Of a stretch of DNA of 32,046 nt, positions 18,384 to 31,143 are shown one piece after another (the first letter of the stretch is position 1; every line of letters starts with the position of its first letter). Made by a program: the position numbers and the translations under genes. This DNA is from Neocallimastix lanati (nom. inval.) (lineage: Eukaryota > Neocallimastigomycota > Neocallimastigomycetes > Neocallimastigales > Neocallimastigaceae). Below the pieces are notes generated by a model. It saw nothing but the letters and a program-made list of their open reading frames with translations. It ran no database searches and was not told the DNA's origin. The stretch lies in contig JACVTC010000401.1 of the NCBI GenBank assembly GCA_016946835.1, positions 1-32,046 of the forward strand, given 5' to 3'.

Positions 18384-18660
18384 TAATAGAATTAATAATA
18401 ATAATATAAATATTAATAATAAAATAAATATTAATAATAAAATAAATATTAATAATAATATAAATATTAATAATAAAATAAATATTAATAATAAAATAAA
18501 TATTAATAATAAAAGAAATAATAATTTACAATTATTTAAACTAAATAAAAAATAGAAATAAAAATAAAAATTATTGTAGAGTTAATTTTTAGTTTTTAAT
18601 TAAATATAATTAACTAATAACAAAAATAATAAAAAAGATTACAATAAAAAAAAAAATAAT
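17871..18660. repeat. AAT-type microsatellites in a duplicated block
   Basis: Long imperfect AAT/GAAAT/ATT repeats. A segment of roughly 85-95 bp, containing TTATTGTAGAGTTAATTTTT, occurs at 18139-18232 and again at 18520-18602, so block and microsatellite were duplicated together, about 380 bp apart. No coding content. Confidence 0.7.
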
Positions 18661-19559
18661 AAGAAAAAAAAAAAGAGTTTTAATAATATATAACTGTAAA
18701 AACAACTTTATTATTATTATTATTATTATTATTTTATAATGTAGAAAACAAATATAAAAAAAAAATTTAAGAATATTAAAATATATATATATATTTTTTT
18801 AAAATAATGCTTTAAATATTTTTAAAATATTTATTATTATCCTTGTTAAAAGTGTTTACACTTTTATTAACTTTGATTAATTAACTTGATTACTAAATAA
18901 TATTATAAATACAAATAAGTTTTAATATTAGGTATTAATAATAAAATTCAATATCTTGATTATTAAATAATATTATATAGAAATAATGATAAAATTGTTT
19001 AAATTTTCTTTTTTTTTTTTATATTTTATTTATTTATTTATTTTTTTTTTTTATTATATTTTATTTTATTATTTTTTTTTTTATTTCTAAATTTTAAATT
19101 TCAATAAAAAATAATTTTTAATTTATATTTTAATAAATGTAATGAAAATTTTCAAATAATAAAGATTGGCACTTTTGTGGACCTTTTGTATGCAATTTTA
19201 AAAAAAAAAAATAAAACATAAAGTAAGTAAAAGAAAATGTAGAATTAATAATTATTAATTGAACTTTATTTTATTAATATGGAATTCATTAAAGGTAATT
19301 ACCATTTACAACATTTATGAAAAATAATAAATTTATATATATGAATTATAGCTAGTTTCAAATATAAAGAAGATTAAAATTAAAAAATTTAAAAAATAAT
19401 TAAATTTAATAAAATGAAAACTAATAAAGTAATTAAACTTTATAATTTATATTATAAAATGATATATGTCAAAAAATTTTTTTTTTTTTTTTTAAAAAAT
19501 TCCCTTTCAAATTTAAATTTAAATTTTTATTTTTTTTTTTTTTTTTTTTTTTTTGTTGT
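18661..19559. other. AT-rich spacer, no gene seen
   Basis: Homopolymer runs, an (AT)n stretch near 18780 and short T-runs near 19010-19080, 19475 and 19530. I see no open frame, RNA gene or clear inverted repeat array. Confidence 0.6.
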
Positions 19560-20010
19560 TGTTCTGATAAAAAATTAGGTTTGTTAATTTGGTCATTTTG
19601 TCTCCATTAATATATTTAGTTGGAACATCGTAGGCAAACATGTATTTTATTAAGTTTTGATATATCCGAGTATGATTCTTTTATTTTTATTTTTTTTTTT
19701 TTTTTTTTGATGGTAATCCTTGATAAAATTGAATTTTTATATTTATGAGTTTTTGAAATTTGAATTTAATTTTCTTGTTTTCTATGATTGTTTTACTTAA
19801 TGAATTAAACATAAATATAATTAATTTAATATTTAATTTTGAAATAACTCTAATAAATCACTTTTTATCTAGAGAACTTTCTTTAAGACATTCAATAATA
19901 TTTATGGTATTCGGCTTCAATAGTAGAAAGTCTCTTCGGTTGAATGTCTCCTTAAGCTGGCAATCATAATGAATTCTTTCTCATAAGAAATATTTAGTCC
20001 AAGAAGTTAT
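19560..20010 (-). pseudogene. copia RNase H / Pol 3' end remnant
   Basis: On the minus strand a frame near 19905-19925 reads STIEAEY, the RNase H signature of Ty1/copia Pol (S-T-x-E-A/S-E-Y). A neighbouring frame reads IIECLKESS. Further on, about 19640-19585, another frame reads VPTKYINGDKMTKLT, like the PTxxNxADxxTK segment at the end of copia Pol. Stops and frame changes separate these pieces, so it is dead. It repeats a domain already present at about 20700, so it may be a second remnant rather than the end of the first. Confidence 0.55.
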
Positions 20011-20569
20011 ATTTATTAAATTTCGATACCTATTGTCAATGGTATCGATATTTAAATTTTTTTTTTATAGCCGCAATTATTACGAACTTTAATCTTTATT
20101 TATTTATTCTTATATAAAATACATGAATACTTTTAATTTTAATAAAAAAATAAAAAAAACACATCGATATTTAAATGGAACTGTTATGCAACTCAACTTT
20201 AAAGCTGAATCTCTAGAAATTCCTCTCTAGATAAGTGATTATATTTTTATGATTCCACTCGGTGTCAAAAATTTTTGGACAAGGATATTAACTTCTAAAA
20301 AAAAAATTAAAAAAAAAAAAGAGCTTTTTATGACTTTTAAACAGTTAAACGGACAATGATATAACTTATTTTATTTTCCTAATCATCATAAATTTAATGG
20401 TTTCAATAAGTTATTGCTTGAACCAAATATTTTTCAAAAAAAAAATAAGTCTTATATGATTTCGTAACGGTGAAGCGGATTAAATTAAGGTACTTTTTAA
20501 TTATAAATAATAGGAATCAACTGAGACTCTTAATCGCTTAGTTTTATTAAATTCAGATCTTAGTTTTTA
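20011..20569. other. spacer between copia remnants
   Basis: No firm frame. ATCGATATTTAAAT occurs at 20044-20057 and 20163-20176, flanking about 105 bp; this could be a small duplication. Some of this may be the unrecognisable end of the copia remnant to its right. Confidence 0.4.
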
Positions 20570-22260
20570 TGGATTGATTTTGACAATTTTTAAATTGCTG
20601 CCTTATTGTCGATATTAATGATAACATAATTAATTTTTTATGTTTAATTAATTTAAAATATTAAAATACCATAAATTATGGTTGGCAATCATTTACACTG
20701 CAGTACTCGGATTCAGCTGTCGAAGTAACTACATATTTTTAAAGTTTCGAATACCAACTGGTGGGTGAGGTACTAATCATCATCAAAAAACCCAGAGATA
20801 TGTATTTTCTTGACTCTACATCCACTGCGTAGTCAACATCTTCAAATATTTTTAATTGTCTGTCCTTCGTGAACTTAATACCATAATCCATTGTTATATT
20901 TCAGATACTTAAGAATTCTTTCAACATTAGTTCAATCCTCTAATGTTAAGGATTCTTGTTTTCTTCTTGCTGCTTTGTTGACAGCAAACAATATATCCGG
21001 TCCGGTGCAAACTCCAAGGTAAATAAAATTATTTATTTCACTTCTATATAATGTTTCGTCACATGTTCCTTTTAGTAGTTCAGAATTTCCATTAGATTTT
21101 AAATTTTTGATAGGCAGAGAATTAAATTGTTTGAATTTGACTAATAAATCTTAAATGTACTATTTTTGATGAAGAATATACCCATTATGACATTTCTCAA
21201 ATTTTATTCCTATTATGAAATCGACATCTCCTTTATCTTTTATATTGAAATACATTTTAATTTCTTCCTCTACATATATAATTTTTTTTTGCCTTACCTG
21301 CAAGTAATATGTCGTCCACATATATATAATGCAATAGATTTCTTTTGTATTATTTTCTTTAATATAAATACAAGGTTCACTTACCAGTCTTCGAAAATCC
21401 ATTTTTATCAATGTATTATTTAAGGTTTCGTTCCACTCCCTTACCTGCTTGTTTAAACTCACAATGAGCTTTGTTCAATTTTAAGTATCCTTTATTATAC
21501 ATAGGATTTCCCTTTGGTGCTTCAATGTAGAAATCTTTATTTAATTTCAGCATTTAAGTATGCTGCATTGATATCAATTTCTACTATTTTATATTCTCTC
21601 TGGATTGAGATTGCAATAATTATAAAGAATGAATCTAATTTTTAATGTTGGTGAAAAGGTAAAAGTATAATTGATACCGTATCTTTAGGTATAACCTCTT
21701 GGAACTAGTCGTGCTTTTCTTTTTATAATATTTCTATTTTTGACGTTTTTGAATCCCTTTTATACTTAAATACCCATTTGCAGGATACAATATTGACATC
21801 ATTTGGTAAGAATTGAACTTCCTTAAACACATTTAATTTCTTCATAATGTAAAATTCTTCATTTATTGCATTTATCCATTCTTCTTTATCAAGGTGGTAA
21901 AAGATATCATCAAAATCTTTTGGTTCTCTTAATTCGTTATCGTTATAATATGGGTTCTTTTCATGTGTATTATTTCTGTATGATTTTATGTTGAGTTTAT
22001 TATTATTATAAATGATATTATAATTGTTAATATGTATTGATTCGATATTGGAGATATGATTTAATTCATATTACTTCTACTATTAATGTCAATATTCGTA
22101 TTATTATCAGCACTGGAACTGTCGTTTATTTCTTTATCAATTTTTAGAATTATTACTAGTGTATTTGTCAATTATATAATTTGGACGGATATCATCTGGG
22201 TCGTTGACAACCATCGATCTATTTTGTTGATTGACAGCACTTATAAAAAGGAATTCATCT
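20570..22260 (-). pseudogene. Ty1/copia reverse transcriptase-RNase H remnant
   Basis: Minus strand. In order: NDPDDIRPNYIID (about 22190), then REPKDFDD and KEEWINAINEEF (about 21900), NVFKEV, VSCKWVFKYKRD (about 21770), and KRKARLVPRG: the RVT_2 start. Then EIDINAAYLNAEI (about 21560), an EPCIYIKEN segment (about 21370), the catalytic IYVDDILLAGK at about 21328-21296, one base out of frame with the preceding segment, and VDFIIGIKFE. Further on are YRSEINNFIYLGVCTGPDI (about 21060), VESRKYISLGFF (about 20800), VTSTAESEY (about 20720) and IDNKAAI (about 20600), the RNase H. Many stops and indels. The longest open piece is 21160-21462. Related to the copia element at 28754. Confidence 0.8.
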
Positions 22261-22668
22261 TAATAGAGCTATTGATTTAACCCTTAAAACCATCAATTCA
22301 TAGACAAAAACAATTTATAGATAAAAAAAAATATGAAACATCTGCAAAAAAAAAAATTACTTTTATTTATTTTTTTTATGTTTTTTATTTTTTTTTTTAT
22401 TAATTATTTTTTAAAAAATGAAAAAAGGATTTCATCCTCCTCCTCTTTTATGTTCAATTGAAAGAAAATAAAATTTATGGAAGAAGGAACAAACGATAAA
22501 ACTTTTTTTTTTATTTGAAACATTAAAAGAATAATCTATTTCTTTTTTTTTTCTTTGATAATACATTTTTTTAGTATTTCTGGGTGGAATCACTATTCGT
22601 TAACTTTAGTTTGTTATCATTAAAAAAAAAAAAATTTCAACATTTTTTATTTCTTTTTTAACTTTCTA

Positions 22669-22708
<40 letters not shown>

Positions 22709-23987
22709 TTTTCTATTATTATTATTATTGATATATATCCATTTTTACACAGAACATAAAACTATAGTTTTTATTTTTTATTTATATCATTCATTGAAAT
22801 TACATTAAACCTTTATATTATTATTTAAAAATACATTTTTAAAAAAAAAATAGACCTTTCCCTATTTGAATGAAATAATACATATTAAATAAATTAATGG
22901 TTTAAAATATATCGTTAAACCCAATTTATTTTTATTTTTATTTTTTTTTATTAAACATAACTATTCTTTATTTATTTTTTACATTAATTTTTTATATTTA
23001 TATGAAAAAAAAAAATTTATTCAATTATAACAACAATAACAATATTAATTTATATTTTATTTTTTGGAATAATAATAAATAAAAAAATAAATAAATAAAT
23101 AATCATTAGTATTAAGTATTAATACTGTATTTCAATTTTATTTTTTCTTCATATTTTTAACTCTATTATTTTATTACTTTCTATTAAAGTTATTTTTATT
23201 AATATTTTATTAAGTTATAATTTTATTTTAGTGATTACATGAGTTGTTTATGGAAAAATATTAAGAATATTATTGGATGATTATAATCTTTATTAACAAG
23301 TTTTCACATACTAATTTTGACATGTGACACTTTCAATGTAGCTGCTATTCCAACGAATCACAAATTTCTTTTAATTTTGTCTTTATCAAAATTTAATTGC
23401 TAATTTACTAACATTTACGATTTTTGATCATTATAAAAAAAAAAAAAAAATCAGTAATAAAGTTTTATTTTCTTCTTTAGATTAAACCGAAATATTTATT
23501 TAATTATTTATTTATTTAATTTTTTGAATTATCCGATTTTTTTTATATCATTTTGTTGAATGATTTAATGAACCTTCAATTTTAATATCCTTTTTTTTTT
23601 TTTTTTTTTTTTTTACCTTTTTCCTTGATTTTTTTCCTCTCTATATTCAAATTCATGTAATATATTCTTCCAGTTTTTTTTATTTTTCGACTTCACACTT
23701 AATGACAATAAGTTTTTATTTCTTTCCAAAAGATATTAAATCATTCTTGTTTTGAACAAATAAAGATATTATTTTTTTAATTTTAAAAATATTAGTAATT
23801 TGAATCAATTTAAAAAAAAAAAAAGTAATTATAGATCTTTTTTCTTTTTTTTTTTTTTTTCTTCTTTCAAAGTTTCAAATTTTTTTTTTTTTTTTTTTTT
23901 TAGATCAGTAAAATGTATAATTATTATTTCATTATACCCCATATCTCTTATTTTTTTTCTTCATCTCTAAAGATTAAAATACCAATA

Positions 23988-24018
<31 letters not shown>

Positions 24019-24100
24019 CTTCGTTATCTTCCATTATCAAAGATATTATAATATTAAGAAATTTATTATAATTCTATTAGTCATTTAATTATATTTATAT
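22261..24100. other. T-rich low-complexity spacer
   Basis: No gene seen. T-runs of 10-25 dominate the plus strand (for example about 23590-23613, 23881-23901 and 23991-24018). An (AT)n tract lies at about 22673-22701. An island at 23290-23420 is less biased but has no open frame. Confidence 0.55.
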
Positions 24101-24188
24101 TCAGAACATTTTTTGGCAAGGATGGTTGTTATAAGTTTTGAGGTATCCTAAAGGGATCATCTTTAACAAATCTTCATCATTTTGGTAC
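24101..24188 (-). CDS. possible terminal exon of an unrecognised gene
   Basis: On the minus strand an acceptor-like AATTTCAG, abutting 24188, is followed by 29 codons to TGA (24103-24101): YQNDEDLLKMIPLGYL then KTYNNHPCQKMF. Composition is protein-like and unlike the surrounding homopolymers. I do not recognise the family. Whether it joins the fragment at 24455-24672 is unknown. It could also be the broken tail of a transposon gene. Confidence 0.3.
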
Positions 24189-24454
24189 CTGAAATTTCTA
24201 TTTTTTTTTATCAATTCATCTGCATTTGTTAATAGACACAAAAGTAAAAATTATCATTTTTTCTTTTTTATTATAACCAAATCCTAAAATAAAATAGCTG
24301 GTTTTTCTTTTTTTTATATGAACTTTTATATTATTTACAAATAAATCAAAGTTTAAAAGTTTTTCCAATAAAATGATTCGTTTTATTTTTTAAATCATTT
24401 TTTTCTATTTCTTTCATTACCTTTTTTCATCTTCAGTTTTTTTTTTCTTCTTCT

Positions 24455-24672
24455 CCTTTACTTATAGAAAAATTCTTCTTCATCCATATTATTTTCATCG
24501 TTACCTTCAAGCTCATTTTTTAATTTATTTTTTCTTTATCTTCTTCAGTTAAATCTTTTAATTTTTTATGTTCGCTGTTGCATAAGTTGTTACCCTTTCA
24601 GTTTGGTATTTCTCTATTTAAATATTGAAGATTAACCATGAGATTATCATTTTTACGATTTAAAAATATCAT
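24455..24672 (-). pseudogene. possible broken coding fragment, unrecognised
   Basis: Minus strand. From ATG at 24672 the frame reads MIFLNRKNDNLMVNLQYLNR, then a TGA, then KGNNLCNSEHKKLKDLTEED, then a stop; one base over, it continues KNELEGNDENNMDEEEFFYK. Acidic, lysine-rich, helix-like. A CAG acceptor precedes the ATG. One stop and one frameshift argue for a pseudogene or sequencing error. Family not recognised. Confidence 0.22.
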
Positions 24673-25239
24673 TTCTGTAAATCAATGGATATTCTTTAGT
24701 TTTAAAATAAATGTTTAAACGGATATTCGTATTTGAGGAAAAAAAAATTTTTATAATATCTGTCATAGTTAAAAAATATTTTAAAATTAGATAAATAAAA
24801 TAATCACAAAAATAATTATTATTAATTATTTTAATTTCTTTATAAATAAATACTCTAGCTAATAAATTATTCCATCCTAAAATCATATAAATAAAAAAAA
24901 ATTATTTTCTTTTTTTATAATAATTTTAAAAATAATATTTAAAACCTTTTTTTAACTTCATCTAGGGTAAGAAGAAGAAAGGAATAAAATACTTCAACAC
25001 CAAAAAATCCAAAAAAACTGAAAGCGAAGAGTTATTTTCCTATAAATAACTGCAACTCTCAAATTCCAAAAAAAAAGAAACAAAGTAATACTTTGTTTAT
25101 AATGTATAAAAATAACTTTGAGACATTATATGTCAGCAAAAAAAAAAAAAAAGAAAAGTCATATTGTTAAGTTAAGAAAAACGTTGACATTAAAGACAAC
25201 AACATAGATAACAACAATTCCTGTATAAATTTGATGGAT

Positions 25240-25280
<41 letters not shown>

Positions 25281-26668
25281 TCTATGATCAAGGCACATCT
25301 AACCCAACATTTCAAAAAATGAATGTTTTTTTTTTAGTTTAATTGGATTAATAACCAACTAATCGCCCTGGGGAAATAACAAAAAAAAAAAATTCAAAAA
25401 TCATAAAAAAAAACTTACTATTCAAATATGGATTATTTTTTCGAAAATCTTTTTTACAAAAAAAAAGGTTCAAGAACAAACAAAATAATAAAAAAATAAT
25501 AAGAATTTAAAGGAAAGAAATTCCAAAAAAAAAAAAAATAAAGATTTAATAGGAAAAAAAAAATGAAATTTTTTTCAATAAATCATGGACGAAACATCAA
25601 CATTTTTCATAGCAATGCTCTCCAAAAAAAAAAAAAATAAAAATATATTATTTACCATTAATAATCTTGAAAATATAGAAAGGAAAGGAAAAGAGGAAGA
25701 TAATAGTGGGATTCGATTAAAAAAAAAAAAGTAAAAGCTGGAATATTCTAATCCTAAACAGAGCTTTTGCCTGGAAAAAAAAAAACTAAGATTCATATAA
25801 CGACTACTTACTACTTTTTTTACGTTAACAAATCAAATCAAAATCAAAAATTAGGAAAAAGATGTTTTTGCGAATAGTTTCAATGAAAATCATTTCCTGA
25901 AATCATTTTTTTTTATACCATAAAAGAAAAATTAAATTAAAAAATTAAGAGGCCATCACCTAATGATTATTCTTAGTACACAAGCATTAGAAAAAAAAAC
26001 CTAACTATTTCTAAAAAAAAAATAATACAACTCCAAAGTATTCCCATTCAATATTAATTAAAAAGTATTTTATTTTTATGTTTTTCAAAAAAAAAAAAAA
26101 AATTTTTTTTTAAAGAAAATAAATTTTTGTAACTGTGTGCACCTCCCGGTCATCATCATCTTCTTAGGTTACATTTAACTTTCCTTTTAAGCTACAAAAT
26201 CTTTTGATATGGCAAATAACAAAAAAAAATTTTTTTTTTTTCTCGTTGCTGTTAAACTTTATTTTCTTTTGAAAAACGTTCCAAAGGTATATTTATCGAT
26301 CTTAAAACTCCAATAGCAATTCATTTTCAAATTTTTTTTTTACCATATTACAAAATAGGAGAAGAACACGCATAGAATTATTTATCAAATATTATTCAAA
26401 AATATAATAATAATAATAATAATAATAGCAATAATAATAAAAAGATTACATTGATAATAATAATAATAATAAAAGTTTTATTTATAATAATAATAATAAA
26501 TAACAATAATAATAATATTTATATCAATAAAAAAAATGTTACTCATAATATTAATAATAGTAAATTTAACAATAATAATAATTATTAAAAAAAATCGATT
26601 CGAACTCAAGGAAGAAAAAAGTATAATTTGAAAAAAAATTTTAAATAATAACAGAGGCAAACGTCATC

Positions 26669-26699
<31 letters not shown>

Positions 26700-27348
26700 G
26701 AATTACAAGAAACATTTATATTATAAAGAGATATATTTATAAAATTAGAGGACAAAAAAGATCAAGATCAAGATCAAGATCAGTGGTTAAGAAGCAGTCA
26801 ATAAAGAATTTTTGAAAAAAAAAAAAAAAAAAAAAAAAAAGGTAGAAAATGAATTGAATGAATTATTTATACAAAGTCATTCAGTATAAATTCATTCATA
26901 CGAATATCAGAAGCAGAAGAGCAGGCAAAATATTCTATCTTCCTTAGATGAATTCCTTAAATACAAAAAAAAACAAAAAAGATTCTAATTAGAAATATTG
27001 TGAAAAAAAAAAAAAAAAAAAAAAAAGGCAAAGACTTCGTGACATGGCACATGGAAATTTTTGGAAAAAAAAGGCACATTTAAATGGAACTGAAGCAAGC
27101 AAGCAGGTAAGGTTAAAGTTAATGGAAATAATCGAAACTAAATAGAAGAATTAATTAAAATTTTTTTTTTATAAGATTAAAAAAAAAAAAAAAAAAGTGA
27201 TCCATGTATGTATATATACGTCAAAATTTGATTTCGAATAAATAAATTATTGAAATATATATGTATATGGACGTTGGCTATTAACTCTATACTATGTAGA
27301 TAATATTATATTAAATTAGCTCAGAAACGAGAAATCTTTTATCTGAAG

Positions 27349-27380
<32 letters not shown>

Positions 27381-28440
27381 GAGAAATGAAACGAAACGAA
27401 ACGAAACGAAAACGTAATGATTAAAAAGATTAAAATTTTTAACATTAAAAGACATTGATGATGTGGATTTTTGATTTTTCTTGCCAATTGCCAAAAAAAA
27501 AAAAAAAAAAAGATATTTGAAAATAAAATTTGAAAATAAAATTATTAAATACAGGATATATATATATACTTAAAACCAAAAAAAAAAAAAAAAAAGATAT
27601 TATAAAATGATCTCCTCAGAAACTCGACAGGCAGCTTAGGTTCCATTATTGAGGGGACAAAAAAAAAAAAAAAAAAAAAATTCCAACATCATATTTTTCT
27701 GTACTATATATCAATATATTTATATAAATATATATATATATATGTATATTTATTATTATTATTATTATTTTATTAGGTATCTAATTTTTATTCCATATAA
27801 TACGATATAATATAATATAATATAATATAATATAATATAATATAATATAATAAATAAATAGGATTTATATATTTAAATAAATTTAATTGAAATGATTTAT
27901 ATATAGATTATTATATTTTACAATATTTGGAAATGGGATTTATAAAAAAACTTTTATTGACATCGTGTATTTTTTTGTATTTGTAATATAACTCGGTTTC
28001 TTTGAATAACTTTTTTTTTAAACAGAGAAGAAATTATTTATTGATTAATTAATTAAAAAAAAAAAAATATTTATATATATATATATGCTTGTTAATATAT
28101 GAAATGTAAAAATTATAACATTATTATATTATTATTTAATTTAATTGACTTTTATTTATTTAATATAATATAAAAATAAAATGTTGAAGAAGGGAAAAAG
28201 CCAAGGGCAAAGAATAAAATATAAAGAAAAAAAAGTATTCTTTATATTATACTTTTTAATTAGAAAAAAAATATTTTAAAAATAATTAAGAATTATTTAG
28301 TTTAATATTATAAAAAGAATAATATAAATAATAAAAAATTCATAATAATGATAACACATAAATACATATATATAAAAAATATAATAAAAATATATGAAAT
28401 CATAATAAAAATATATGAAATCATAATAAAAATTATAATA
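24673..28440. other. A-rich low-complexity spacer with microsatellites
   Basis: No firm gene. A-runs of 10-27 dominate the plus strand from about 24,980 to 27,680, with one T-run of about 38 at 25241-25279. Microsatellites: AAT repeats at 26405-26520, (AGATCA)n at 26759-26783, (ACGAA)n at about 27389-27410, (TATAA)n at about 27806-27852, and a 21-bp repeat containing ATATATGAAATCATAATAA at about 28388-28430. An ATG at 27084 followed by a perfect CAG|GTAAGG donor (27104-27109) could be an exon start, but no partner exon was found. Confidence 0.5.
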
Positions 28441-28549
28441 ATATAAAATAATTAAAATTAAAAAAAAAAAAAAAAGAATAAAATAAAATGTTTTAAGAAA
28501 TGAATAAAATTATTTAATTTACTTTGTTATTTAGTTATTGAAATTCCAT

Positions 28550-28628
28550 AAAATTTATGTATTTATGTAGAATTTATGGAGGGTGGTGCGTTTCGGAATG
28601 TGGCTTTAAATGTTTTTACATAAATTTT
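28550..28628. other. 12-bp inverted repeat around a GC-richer island
   Basis: AAAATTTATGTA (28550-28561) pairs perfectly with TACATAAATTTT (28617-28628). The loop contains GGAGGGTGGTGCGTTTCGG (28578-28596), the most GC-rich stretch for several kb. It lies about 125 bp before the copia gag. It may be part of the copia LTR or promoter, or an unrelated small element. No LTR partner is visible in this window. Confidence 0.35.
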
Positions 28629-28753
28629 CATTTAGGAAAATGATTTATATTATATTTTATAAATTTTTAAATATGAATAAAATATATAAAACATTAAAAT
28701 AAAATTGCACATATAATTTCTTTGTAAAAATAATTATTAAAAATAATTAAAAT

Positions 28754-29475
28754 GTGATATATTTCAAAAGAATTGATGATTTAAAAATATATTTAATTCG
28801 CCATATTCTGAAATATAATAAAGAAAGATGCTGTATTTATTATCCATTAACAACATCCTTAACTACGTTACTCAAGAAAAAGTTAAGAAATTACGTAAAA
28901 AAGATATCAAAGATGAATTGTCCAAATATACCCCGGATGAATTCTATGACACTCTAGTATATGAAAAAAACACTAAAACTAAGGATATAAACATTGACAT
29001 AACAGCAAAATGGATAATTTTAAATAGTCTAGGTGAAAAAACCCAAAGTATTATAAAAGGTGATGGCAAAACCGCTTATGAAATATGGAACGTCCTAAAA
29101 AATTCATTCACCAAAAACACTGGGACGTTAAAGATAGAACTTAAAAAAAGATTAGAAAAATTCAAGTATAATACAGATACAGATATAAATATTTTCATAA
29201 CCAACCTACAAAACACCATTGACGAACTCGAAAGGGTTGATTCCGATTTAAGCACAGACACAAAAATCGGAATTTTAAATAGAAGTGTTCCGGACAACCT
29301 AAGATGGTTAAATGTATTTCAATACAAAAAGAACTGGGAAAAATGCAAGGATTATGTAAAGAACATACCCCCAGATATAATTTTTTCAAACTTCAAAGAG
29401 TCCACATATTCTAAAAGCAACAATAATATCTTCCTTGCAGTTAATCAAAATAAAAACCAAAGGGAAGAAACCATA
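28754..29475 (+). pseudogene. gag: copia Gag, frameshifted
   Basis: N terminus from ATG 28754 in one frame (IYFKRIDDLKIYLIRHILKY, typical of the LDxxNYxxW start of copia Gag). Near 28840-28870 the frame changes and continues as VTQEKVKKLRKKDI and on to 29470. It includes ITAKWIILNSLGEK, AYEIWNVLKNSF and the LEKFKYNTDTDINIFITNLQ segment, a UBN2/DUF4219-type Gag domain. A second shift near 29470 leads into the zinc-knuckle frame. The longest open piece is 28828-29493. Confidence 0.75.
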
Positions 29476-31143
29476 AAAATAATATTAAAATAAAAAGAAG
29501 TAATACAAAAAACGGAAGATGCAACTACTGTGGAAAATGGGGACACTACTTTTATGAATGTCTAAAAAGGAAGCAAAACAGAATAACAAGAAAAAGAAGA
29601 TTTTCCAAAAGTAATACAAAAGGCAAAACCAATATCGTAAGAAATTCCAAGAAAAGAAAATATGCTAATCTACTAGAAAGAAATAGTTATAATACTGATT
29701 TTGCTGATACTTTTATACAAGATTTTAACTTAAATGAAAACTTAAATTTCAATTCAATCTCAACAGATCTTTACAAACGTAATGATCAAAAGGAAATGAT
29801 ATGCTGGATACTTGATTCTGGTGCATCCATCAATATTACTAATCAATTAAATAAATTGCAAAATATTAAAAAATGAAATGAAAATGTTTATCTAGCCAAT
29901 AACCAATTAATATCAACCCAGTTTATTGGTGATTTTATTGGATATATCGACAACTGTAAATTTACTATCAATAACGTATATTATTCACCAAAAATTAATA
30001 AAAATTTATTATCAATAGGAATGCTTACACAACAAGGTTATAAAATTATATTCAAAAACTTTAATAATAAATCTTATGTTATTATATATGATCAACACTC
30101 TAACAGAATTCAGAATATAATTTTAGATAATATAAATACATTTAAATTATGGATTTCAACACATCCATTCAATCTTTTAAACCCAAATCAATCTAAGTTT
30201 GTAAACGAAATCAATTATAAATATTAAAAATCTATAGACAAACTCAATTTATGGCACAGAAGACTCGGACACTTTAACATTGACAATATTAAACAAAAAT
30301 TATTAAAAAATAAATATAAATTCAAAATGTCCACTCTGTATTAATTTTAAACTCAAAAATAAACCGTTCAAAAAATCCTTCAGTAGAACATCAAGAATCT
30401 TTGAACTATTACACATGGATTTAATTGGTCCATTACCAGATTCATTCTACGGTAATAAATACATAATTTCCATTCTAGATGATCATTCCAGATATGTCTG
30501 GACATTATTTATTAAGAACAAATCAGAAACATTTTCTTCATTTTATAACTGGTTCATCCAAATAAAAAATATTTTTAACAATAGAATAAAATACATCCGT
30601 TCTGACAACGGTACAGAATTCAACAATAAAAATTTTAATAACTTCTGTAATAGCTATGGAATTCAGCATCAATTTACTGTTCCCTACCATCCGCAACAAA
30701 ATGGTAGAGTAGAAAGATTTAACGGCGTAATCATCAACTCTGCTAAAACAATGATGAAAGATGCAAAGTTAAGTCACCAATTTTGGCAAGACGCTGTTTC
30801 TACCTCAAACTACATCTACAATAGAATTCCACATAAAGGAACAAATAATAAAATATCATAAGAAATATTAACAAAAAACAAAGTTAACTACTCTAATATA
30901 AGAGTTTTTGGTTGTAAGGTCTTCTATTACATTCCAAAAACTCTTCGTTCTAAACTTGAAAATAATGCTTCCCTTGACATCTTTCTTGGATATAATGACA
31001 ACCCAACAGCATACAAAATATTGGACATTTCAAACAACAAAATTATAATTTCAAGAAATGTAGAGTTTTTCGAATTTACTTCTGGCAATTCATCACTATC
31101 TCATTGCTATAATGATATTACAAATTTTACATCCAAATTATAA
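29476..31143 (+). pseudogene. pol: copia nucleocapsid knuckle, protease and integrase
   Basis: CCHC knuckle CNYCGKWGHYFYEC at 29520-29561. Protease active site WILDSGASINITN with DSG at 29814-29822. In-frame TGA at 29874 and TAA at 30225. Integrase: GAG-pre-integrase HHCC (LWHRRLGHFNIDN near 30250, then CPLC near 30330 reached by a one-base shift), catalytic D in LLHMDLIGPLP (about 30416), D in IRSDNGTEF (about 30602), E in GRVERFNGV (about 30710). Stop TAA at 30859, after which VFGCKVFYYIP and FLGYNDN continue in the same frame to a stop at 31141. Catalytic residues are all present, so decay is recent or partly due to read errors. Confidence 0.85.

Noticed and set aside
19760-19969. 69-codon plus-strand frame
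   Set aside because: It is antisense to the copia RNase H remnant and has no recognisable domain.
20044-20176. ATCGATATTTAAAT pair as a target-site duplication
   Set aside because: 14 bp is long for an LTR element and only about 105 bp of featureless sequence lies between; left as a small duplication.
27806-27852. (TATAA)n as a promoter array or telomere-like repeat
   Set aside because: Plain pentanucleotide microsatellite in AT-rich spacer with no gene next to it.
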